DNA of 14,125 nucleotides from JALZBN01 sp035525375 (lineage in GTDB: Bacteria > Actinomycetota > Acidimicrobiia > Acidimicrobiales > AC-14). The notes under the pieces were generated by a model, which was not told the DNA's origin, did no database searches, and worked only from the letters and a program-made list of their open reading frames with translations. This document shows, piece by piece, positions 8,279 to 14,125 of this stretch. Each line of letters begins with the position of its first letter. The stretch's first letter is position 1. The translations under genes were made by a program, and so were the position numbers. The DNA lies in the NCBI GenBank assembly GCA_035525375.1, contig DATLEI010000007.1, positions 1 to 14,125 of the forward strand, written 5' to 3'.

Positions 8279-9493
8279 CTACTTGGGGGTGCCGACCTCC
8301 TTGTGGATCAGCTCGATCGTCTGCTGCACGGCGTTGGGATCGTCCCCCTGAAGATCGAGCAACTCCCGCCGATCACGCTCAGCCTCCGCGGCCGCGCCGT
8401 GGTCGGCTGCCGCCAGCCGTGCCTCGGCCCCCTCGGCGACGAGCCGCTCGGCCTCTTCGACCAGCGCCATGACCATCTCCGCCTCGGGCACGACCCGCAC
8501 CACTTGGCCCTTCACGAAGAGATGGCCACGACCCCGACCCGCGGCTATACCGAGGTCGGCACTGGCTGCCTCCCCGGGCCCATTGACGACGCAGCCCATC
8601 ACCGCCACCTGGATGGGCAGGTTGCGCGCCTCGAGCGCAACCTGGGCCTCGTTGGCGACCGCGATTACGTCGATCTCGGCTCGTCCGCACGACGGGCAGG
8701 CAATCAGATCAAGCCCCTTGCGCTCGCGCAGTCCCAGTGCCTCGAGGAGCTGTCGGCCGGCGCGCGCTTCTTCGACGGGTTCGGCCGTGAGGGAGTAGCG
8801 GATCGTGTCGCCGATGCCTTCGGCCAGCAGCGTGGCGATCCCGGCGGTGGCCTTGATAAGCCCCTGCGGTGGTGGGCCAGCCTCGGTCACGCCGAGGTGA
8901 AGGGGGTGATCGGTCACCTCCGACAGCTGGCGGTACGCCTCGATCATGAGCGCCACATCGGATGCCTTCACGGAGATCTTGACGTCGTAAAAATCGACCT
9001 CCGCGAGGTAGGCCAGCTCTCGCTGGGCGGATGCGACCAGTGCTTCGGGAGTGATACCGCCGTGCTCGCTGACGATGTCCTTGTCGAGGGACCCGGCGTT
9101 GACACCGATGCGGATCGGGACCCCGCGGTCTTTTGCCTCGGCGGCGACAATCTTCACCTCTGACGCCTTGCGGATGTTCCCGGGATTGAGCCGGAGACAT
9201 TGCACACCCGCGTCGAGGGCCGCTAGGGCTAAGCGGTACTGGAAGTGGATGTCGGCCACGATGGGCACCGGTGATCGCGGAACGATACGGGCGAGGCCCT
9301 CGGCGGCGGGCACGTCGTTGCAGGTGCAGCGCACGATGTCCGCGCCGGCGCCGGCCAATGAGTAGATCTGGGCCAGGGTGCCGTCGACATCCGCCGTCTT
9401 TGTTGTCGTCATCGACTGCACACTGATCGGCGCTCCCCCGCCGACCGCGACCGGGCCCACGTGGACCTGGCGTGTCGCCCGCCGATCAACCAT
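8279..9493 (-). CDS. ispG: 4-hydroxy-3-methylbut-2-enyl diphosphate synthase IspG (GcpE)
   Basis: This is the penultimate MEP-pathway enzyme, which reductively opens MEcPP to HMBPP with a [4Fe-4S] cluster. The TIM-barrel part carries ISVQSMTTT (23-31), VADIHFQYRLAL (79-90) and LRLNPGNI (100-107). The iron-sulfur part has ACPSCGR (C266, C269) and VMGCVVNGPGE (C301 and ligand E308), so all cluster ligands are present. At 404 residues it exceeds the E. coli length (372) because of an Ala/Glu-rich C-terminal tail after about residue 356. The ATG shares one base with the rseP TAA (TAATG), and no Shine-Dalgarno is seen, so translation is probably coupled. It is the last gene before the terminator. 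Confidence 0.97.
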   Translation of the reverse strand: MVDRRATRQVHVGPVAVGGGAPISVQSMTTTKTADVDGTLAQIYSLAGAGADIVRCTCNDVPAAEGLARIVPRSPVPIVADIHFQYRLALAALDAGVQCLRLNPGNIRKASEVKIVAAEAKDRGVPIRIGVNAGSLDKDIVSEHGGITPEALVASAQRELAYLAEVDFYDVKISVKASDVALMIEAYRQLSEVTDHPLHLGVTEAGPPPQGLIKATAGIATLLAEGIGDTIRYSLTAEPVEEARAGRQLLEALGLRERKGLDLIACPSCGRAEIDVIAVANEAQVALEARNLPIQVAVMGCVVNGPGEAASADLGIAAGRGRGHLFVKGQVVRVVPEAEMVMALVEEAERLVAEGAEARLAAADHGAAAEAERDRRELLDLQGDDPNAVQQTIELIHKEVGTPK

Positions 9494-10785
9494 TACTGGA
9501 ACGGATTCGCGACGGGATTGAAGATGTCGAGATAGATCGACGTCACGCCGAGGGCGAGCATTACCACGAGCACCACTGCCGTGACCGGCATCATCTTGCT
9601 GACATCGGCGTGGTAGCGCCGCCCGTTGCGAGAGCGAATCTTCTCGTAAGTCGCGATGGCCACGTGACCGCCATCGAGCGGAAGCAGGGGCACCAGGTTG
9701 AAGATCCCGATGAACACATTGAGTAGCACCAGGAGAATGATCACCTCGAAGGCTCCCGTTTCGGCGGCCTGACCGGCAAGGCGGCCGACGCCGACGATCG
9801 ACACCGGGCGCTTCTCGTTGGCCGAGGTGCCCGGCGCGGGGTTCGCTTCCTGGACCGGCTTGTCGCCCACCAAGAGCCCGCCGTAGGACTCGAGCGACGA
9901 GGGGGAGAAGAACGATGCCAAGCCCTTGACCGACTCCACGGTCAGCTCACCGAGTTGCTCTAGCGACCTTCCGGCGGCCGACAGCGGGTTGGTGGTTTGG
10001 ACTTCAGCCTGATGGCCGACTCCCAGATATCCGACGCGTTCGCCCCGGGGATTGACGTCGGCCGGCTTGGCGACGAGCGTCACCGACGCACCATCCCGTT
10101 GCACCACGAACGTCAACTCCTGACCGGGATGATCTCGGATGTACGGCCGCACGCTGTCCCACGTCTTGGCCGGGCGGCCATCAACCGAGAGCACCTTGTC
10201 GCCGACTCGGAACCCGGCCTGTTCCGCAGGGCTGTTGGCACTGATCTCACCGATCTTGGGCGAGGGAGCATCGAAGTTCGGCACGCCGACAACGGTCCAC
10301 AGCAGCATCAGGAGAAGGAAGGCGATGGCGAAGTGGGTGAAGATCCCAGCCAGGGCGACAGTTACCCGAGCCCGGTAGGACTGCTGGCGGTAGGTACGCG
10401 GCTCGTCCTCGGGATCGACGTCTTTCTCCATGTTGCTCATGCCGATGATCTTCACGTACCCCCCGAGGGGGATCGCCTTGACCCCGTACTCGGTCTCGCC
10501 CTTTCGCACTGACCACAGTCGGGGTCCGAATCCGAGGAAGTACTCGGTGACCTTCATCCCGGCGCGCTTGGCGGTTACGAAATGGCCGAACTCATGCAGC
10601 ATCACAATGGCAATCACAGCGATGACGAAGGCGGCAATGGCAAACGTGCCGGTTATGACCGACAGTGCGATCAACGCAGCAACCGAAACCCCGAGCCGGA
10701 GCAACTTCTGGACGTGATGGTCATCGGTGGCCTCGGAGTGGTCCGGCGCAGGTGCCTCGGGGTGGCTGTTTTCGACTGTCGTCAC
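9493..10785 (-). CDS. rseP: RseP/RIP-family site-2 zinc metalloprotease (M50)
   Basis: This membrane protease of 430 residues cleaves transmembrane substrates such as anti-sigma factors. The zinc motif HEFGH is at 64-68, the AKRAGMKVTEYFLGFGP segment follows, and a PDZ domain is at about 180-255 (SPAEQAGFRVGDKVLSVDG). The third zinc ligand region NLVPLLPLDGGH has D371 and is followed by a final hydrophobic segment. The N-terminus is long and hydrophilic (1-30, His/Asp-rich), and about 36 hydrophobic residues (31-66) precede and include the catalytic motif, more than one helix needs. The GTG start overlaps the dxr TGA as GTGA. GGAGA lies 8 nt upstream. The position between dxr and ispG is conserved in actinobacteria, including Mycobacterium (Rip1). 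The substrate is unknown here. Confidence 0.94.
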   Translation of the reverse strand: MTTVENSHPEAPAPDHSEATDDHHVQKLLRLGVSVAALIALSVITGTFAIAAFVIAVIAIVMLHEFGHFVTAKRAGMKVTEYFLGFGPRLWSVRKGETEYGVKAIPLGGYVKIIGMSNMEKDVDPEDEPRTYRQQSYRARVTVALAGIFTHFAIAFLLLMLLWTVVGVPNFDAPSPKIGEISANSPAEQAGFRVGDKVLSVDGRPAKTWDSVRPYIRDHPGQELTFVVQRDGASVTLVAKPADVNPRGERVGYLGVGHQAEVQTTNPLSAAGRSLEQLGELTVESVKGLASFFSPSSLESYGGLLVGDKPVQEANPAPGTSANEKRPVSIVGVGRLAGQAAETGAFEVIILLVLLNVFIGIFNLVPLLPLDGGHVAIATYEKIRSRNGRRYHADVSKMMPVTAVVLVVMLALGVTSIYLDIFNPVANPFQ

Positions 10786-11939
10786 GCTGCAGCTCTCCGT
10801 TTCGCTGTGTGTCGTGCCCGTCCTCGTGCCCGCCGATCGGCCTCGATCACGGTCTCGACACTGTCTGCGTCGGCACCATCATGACCTTGCAGCGTGTCTG
10901 CAACTACATCGGCAATTGCAGACCACGAGATGAGCTCCTCCAGAAAGGCTGCCACAGCTATCTCGTTTGCGGCATTCAGCCAGGCTGGCGCGGTGCCGCC
11001 AATGCGACCGGCCTCGTAGGCGAGGCTCAGGCACGGGAACGCGACGAGATCTGGCCTCTCGAACTGCAGGGCGCCGGCGGTAGCCCAGTCGATCGATCCG
11101 AATGGCACGGTGGAACGGTCGGGGTAGGCAAGGGCGTAGGCAATCGGCAAGCGCATGTCGGGTTGCGAAAGCTGGGCAACCGTGGCGCCATCGGTGAACT
11201 CAACCATCGAGTGCACGATTGACTGGGGATGTACGACAACGTCGATTGCGTCGTAGCCGATGCCGAACAACTCGTGCGCCTCGATGACCTCGAGCCCTTT
11301 GTTCATGAGCGTCGACGAGTCAACGGTGATCTTGGGGCCCATGTTCCAAGTCGGATGGGCGAGCGCGTCGGCAACCGTCACCGAGTCGAGGTCGGCGGGC
11401 GATCGGCCTCGGAAGGGTCCTCCGCTAGCAGTCAGGACGATCTTGGAGACCTCAGCGGGACCGAGCCCGGCGCGCAGGCATTGATGGACGGCGCAGTGTT
11501 CGGAGTCGACGGGCACGATCTCCGCCCCGGGCGTGGCCCGGGCCCGCTGAACAACCGGCCCGCCGGCAATGAGTGATTCCTTATTGGCCAAAGCGAGGCG
11601 GGTACCGTCCTCGAGTGCGGCGAGCGTGACGGGCAACCCGGCAAATCCCACAACTGCGTTCAGGACAACATCGGCGCCAACCGAGATCGCAGCGAGGGAC
11701 TCCGGGCCGGCCAGGACCTCAACCCCGTCGGGCACCTTGGCGATCAGTTCGTTGACGAGCCGGGCGTCAGCGACGGCGACCCGCTCTGGTCGCAGGAGTC
11801 GTGCCTGCTCGGCAAGCTGATCGACGGATTGGTTCGCCCCGAGGGCGATGACCTGATACTGCCCCGGCTGGGCGCGAATGACGTCGATCGCCTGGGTGCC
11901 GATCGAACCGGTCGACCCGACGATGCTGACCGTGCGCAC
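10782..11939 (-). CDS. dxr: 1-deoxy-D-xylulose-5-phosphate reductoisomerase
   Basis: Dxr catalyses the first committed MEP-pathway step, converting DXP to MEP with NADPH and Mg/Mn, and is the fosmidomycin target. The 385 residues show the Rossmann loop GSTGSIG (8-14) and LANKES (117-122, K120). VDSEHCA (144-150) supplies metal ligands D145 and E147. TASGGPF, HPTWNMG (H195), DSSTLMNKGLE (E217) and HPQSIVHS follow. Position 149 is Cys where Ser or Asn is more usual in SEHSA. That position is variable and loss of activity is not implied. The C-terminus ends in a basic tail (RRARGRARHTAKRR). The GTG start is 2 bp after the cdsA stop with no clear Shine-Dalgarno, so coupling is likely. Confidence 0.97.
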   Translation of the reverse strand: MRTVSIVGSTGSIGTQAIDVIRAQPGQYQVIALGANQSVDQLAEQARLLRPERVAVADARLVNELIAKVPDGVEVLAGPESLAAISVGADVVLNAVVGFAGLPVTLAALEDGTRLALANKESLIAGGPVVQRARATPGAEIVPVDSEHCAVHQCLRAGLGPAEVSKIVLTASGGPFRGRSPADLDSVTVADALAHPTWNMGPKITVDSSTLMNKGLEVIEAHELFGIGYDAIDVVVHPQSIVHSMVEFTDGATVAQLSQPDMRLPIAYALAYPDRSTVPFGSIDWATAGALQFERPDLVAFPCLSLAYEAGRIGGTAPAWLNAANEIAVAAFLEELISWSAIADVVADTLQGHDGADADSVETVIEADRRARGRARHTAKRRAAA

Positions 11940-11941
11940 GC

Positions 11942-13696
11942 TCAGGCCAGGACGCGCAACAGGTAGTAAGTGGCCGGCATCACGAAGAGCAGCGCGTCGA
12001 TGCGGTCGAACACACCGCCGTGGCCGGGCAGGAGCGTGCCCATGTCTTTGACCCCGAGATCACGCTTGATCATCGACTCACAGAGATCCCCGAGGGGGGC
12101 CGCCACCGCCACGATCACGGCCAGCCAGAATGCCCGGCCGGCATTCCACGGATGGATCCCCCGAACGACAACGAGGCTCACGATCAGGGTGGCGAAGGTG
12201 CCGCCGACGAGACCTTCGATGGTCTTGTTGGGGCTCAGCTCGGGCGCCAATGGCGTTTTGCCGGCCCAGCGACCGACGAAGAAGGCGCCGATGTCGTAGG
12301 CGGAGGTCGCCAGGATTGCACCCAGGAGTATCCCAATGCCGTTGTCACCGGCGACGCCCAAGATGAGTGCCGCGAATGAGCCGAGAAAGCCGACGTAGAG
12401 AAACCCGAGTGCGGTGGCGCCGACATTCATCGTCGGCCGCGCGCGGACAACGCCCGTGAGGTACCAGAGCAGGGAGAAGATGAAGAAGAGTGCGAGCACG
12501 AGGGGATACGCCTCCTCGCCACGCCAGTAGACGGCCGCAACGATCGAGGCGGTGGCTGCGAGTCCGAGGAGTGTCGCCGGGTGGTACCCATTCGTGCGCA
12601 TGCCTTGATACAGCTCAGCCGCCGCCAACACGAGGCCGACGCCAACGAGGAAAGCAAGCGCCCCCGGGCCGATGAGGGCCGCGACCAGCACGACGGCCAG
12701 AGCCACTACGCCAGTGATGACGGCCGTCGGGACGTCGCGGGGCGCCGATGGCGGGCCGCCGGGAAGGGGGCCACCGTTGTCGCCGGCAACGGGCCGGCGT
12801 CGAACCCTTCCTGACGCGCGACCAAACGGCGGCAGGGCGACATCCGGGTCGTCGTCGATCTGCGACATTTGAGTGTCGGCAAGCGTCGGTGGCGCCAGGA
12901 ACTGGTCCTCATCGTCAGGGTGCACCGCTCGGAGCGCTCCCGAACGCGCCGGGTCGTCGAGGACTGACTCGCCGAAATCGGCGTCGTCCCAGTCGGTGGG
13001 CTGATCACGCCAGCGGGGCCCGGCCGACAATGTCGACCAGGCCATCAAATCGTCATCGGATTCCTCGGAGAGGTCATCGCCCCGCAACCTGGCGTGCTCG
13101 CCGGTCGGCGGCTCCGTCCAGTGCGGAAGCTCCGTGGCACCTGTGCCCGGACCACTCGGCGTGGACGCCGGCATCTCCCCGGCTCCGCCGTCGCCAGGAT
13201 GGTCGGCGGCGACATAACGGGGTGCGTACTGAGGCGCGGTCTCCGGCTGGGACGGGGGCGGTTGCGTCTCCCGCCGATTGTCGACGATGTCATCCCAGGA
13301 ACTGCCCTTCAAAAGGGGCTCCTCCGGAGGTGCCGTCATCGGCCGGCGGGCTACGGCCGGAACGACGGGGGGCTTGGCAACTGCCGTTGGGTCAGCGCCC
13401 GGGAACCGGAGCGACGGGCGTGGACCAGGCGGCGGTTGAGGGACGTCACCGAAGCGGGGAGCATCACCTGGCCGGCGATTGGCGACTTGTCCGGCCTCGA
13501 TTGCCGCCGCCGCCTCGTCGGCACCAATGATGCGCACCCCTTCGGATGCAGGTGGCGCGCCGGGCGCGCCCCGGCCCGGCCGGGCACCAGAGCCAGGAAC
13601 CGACCAGGGGAACTCGGGCTCTTCCTCGGCGTCGTCGAGCACCGGCTCGCGCCATGGCGGACCGCCTGCTGCCGTCGGATCTTCGGTATCAGTGAT
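11942..13696 (-). CDS. cdsA: phosphatidate cytidylyltransferase CdsA with long disordered N-terminal extension
   Basis: The C-terminal part (about 260 residues) is a polytopic CdsA making CDP-diacylglycerol from phosphatidate and CTP. The signature S-M-I-K-R-D-L-G-V-K-D-M-G...PGHGGVFDRID is complete, after several hydrophobic helices. Before the first helix lies a cytoplasmic extension of about 320 residues, Pro/Gly/Asp-rich and low in hydrophobic content, with short aromatic islands (GSSWDDIVDN, LPHWTEPPTGE). The start chosen is ATC at 13694-13696. A perfect AAGGAGGTG is spaced 9 nt from it, and the reading begins x-T-D-T-E-D. An in-frame stop lies just upstream, and no ATG, GTG or TTG comes before GTG 13640-13642, which lacks a Shine-Dalgarno. 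If AUC is rejected, the gene starts at 13642 (566 aa). The function is certain; the extension's role is unknown. Confidence 0.92.
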   Translation of the reverse strand: MTDTEDPTAAGGPPWREPVLDDAEEEPEFPWSVPGSGARPGRGAPGAPPASEGVRIIGADEAAAAIEAGQVANRRPGDAPRFGDVPQPPPGPRPSLRFPGADPTAVAKPPVVPAVARRPMTAPPEEPLLKGSSWDDIVDNRRETQPPPSQPETAPQYAPRYVAADHPGDGGAGEMPASTPSGPGTGATELPHWTEPPTGEHARLRGDDLSEESDDDLMAWSTLSAGPRWRDQPTDWDDADFGESVLDDPARSGALRAVHPDDEDQFLAPPTLADTQMSQIDDDPDVALPPFGRASGRVRRRPVAGDNGGPLPGGPPSAPRDVPTAVITGVVALAVVLVAALIGPGALAFLVGVGLVLAAAELYQGMRTNGYHPATLLGLAATASIVAAVYWRGEEAYPLVLALFFIFSLLWYLTGVVRARPTMNVGATALGFLYVGFLGSFAALILGVAGDNGIGILLGAILATSAYDIGAFFVGRWAGKTPLAPELSPNKTIEGLVGGTFATLIVSLVVVRGIHPWNAGRAFWLAVIVAVAAPLGDLCESMIKRDLGVKDMGTLLPGHGGVFDRIDALLFVMPATYYLLRVLA

Positions 13697-13703
13697 GGCC
13701 GCG

Positions 13704-13712
13704 CACCTCCTT
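13704..13712 (-). promoter_or_regulatory. Shine-Dalgarno of cdsA (AAGGAGGTG)
   Basis: This is a near-perfect anti-16S match in the 20-bp frr-cdsA gap. GGAGG ends 9 nt before ATC 13694-13696. A GTG inside it opens a frame that stops after five codons. The only sensible partner is the cdsA frame, which supports a start at the ATC. Confidence 0.6.
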
Positions 13713-13716
13713 GAGC

Positions 13717-14125
13717 TCAGACTTCGAGCAGCTCCTGTTCCTTGCGCTGCAACGTGCGATCTATTTCCGCCACCTGTTCGTGGGTAAGCCGTTCGAGCTC
13801 CTTCTCGGCGCGCTCCAGGTCGTCGGACGAAATGTCGCCATCGCGTTCGAGGGCCTCGAGCTCATGGCGCGCCGCCCGGCGCAAGTTGCGAATCGCGACC
13901 CGGCCCTCCTCAGCCTTGTGGCGCACGACCTTGACGAGCTCTTTGCGTCGCTCCGACGTGAGTTGTGGGAAGACGAGCCGGATCACCTGTCCGTCGTTCG
14001 ATGGCGTGATGCCGACGTCGGAGTTCTGGATGGCTTTCTCGATCGCCTTGATCGCGGTCTTGTCGTACGGCGAGATCACGAGGACACGCGCTTCGGGCAC
14101 CGAGAACCCCGCGATCTGCTGGAGC
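13717..14125 (-). CDS. frr: ribosome recycling factor (5' end off window)
   Basis: RRF, with EF-G, splits post-termination ribosomes. About 136 C-terminal residues are visible of an expected 185 or so. The reading frame continues to the window edge, beginning LQQIAGFSVPEARVLVISPYD, which matches the RRF domain II/I junction. It continues with AIEKAIQNSDVGITPSNDG and the long C-terminal helices with LTSERRKELVK and RNLRRAARHELEAL. A GTG at 14098-14100 is an internal codon and not the start. Genes for pyrH and tsf would be expected just upstream by actinobacterial synteny, but they are outside the window. The stop lies 20 bp before the proposed cdsA start. Confidence 0.96.
   Translation of the reverse strand, partial: LQQIAGFSVPEARVLVISPYDKTAIKAIEKAIQNSDVGITPSNDGQVIRLVFPQLTSERRKELVKVVRHKAEEGRVAIRNLRRAARHELEALERDGDISSDDLERAEKELERLTHEQVAEIDRTLQRKEQELLEV

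Noticed and set aside
8303..9163. Plus-strand ORF of 286 codons opposite ispG
   Set aside because: It mirrors ispG codons in a GC-rich gene and has no domain-like pattern or ribosome-binding site. ispG itself is complete with all cluster ligands.
12748..13530. Plus-strand ORF of 260 codons opposite the CdsA extension
   Set aside because: The real frame is shown by continuity with the CdsA membrane domain and signature. The antisense product is Arg-rich and featureless.
13717..14100. A complete short RRF starting at GTG 14098-14100
   Set aside because: The frame is open and conserved to the window edge (LQQIAGFSVPEAR), so the gene is cut by the window rather than truncated.

Overview
The window is a dense block of housekeeping genes, almost all on the minus strand. 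It looks like a high-GC actinomycetote. The evidence is the pervasive G/C third positions, frequent GTG starts, a gene order matching the actinobacterial frr-cdsA-dxr-rseP-ispG and rimP-nusA-ylxR-infB-rbfA-nrnA clusters, and actinobacterial features such as a long Pro/Ala/Gly-rich IF2 linker. An Acidimicrobiia-like lineage is my best guess, but only a guess. No rRNA, tRNA, CRISPR array, transposon or phage gene was seen.

Reading in the direction of transcription, from high to low coordinates, the first block holds frr (5' end off the window), cdsA with a very long disordered N-terminal extension, dxr, rseP and ispG. It combines ribosome recycling, CDP-diacylglycerol synthesis, two MEP-pathway isoprenoid enzymes and a site-2 protease. 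Spacing is tight: 20 bp, 2 bp, a 4-bp GTGA overlap and a 1-bp TAATG overlap. It ends at a convincing intrinsic terminator (8193-8221).

The second block is rimP, nusA, ylxR and infB, the classic ribosome-maturation, transcription-elongation and translation-initiation operon. It is followed by an ABC-F ATPase, ylxP (DUF503), rbfA and the start of nrnA, which leaves the window at base 1. The ABC-F gene and a 39-codon Lys-rich ORF on the opposite strand sit between infB and ylxP, where many bacteria have infB followed directly by ylxP/rbfA.

The most interesting signals are three. First, two genes (ylxR and cdsA) seem to begin with AUA and AUC, each at the exact place and Shine-Dalgarno spacing where ATG would be expected. 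Second, the small basic ORF at 3070-3189 is the only plus-strand gene and may be leaderless. Third, the ispG-rimP gap has a terminator that could lie inside the rimP-nusA leader. I saw no wholly new multi-gene system; the window is mostly conserved core genome with local oddities.
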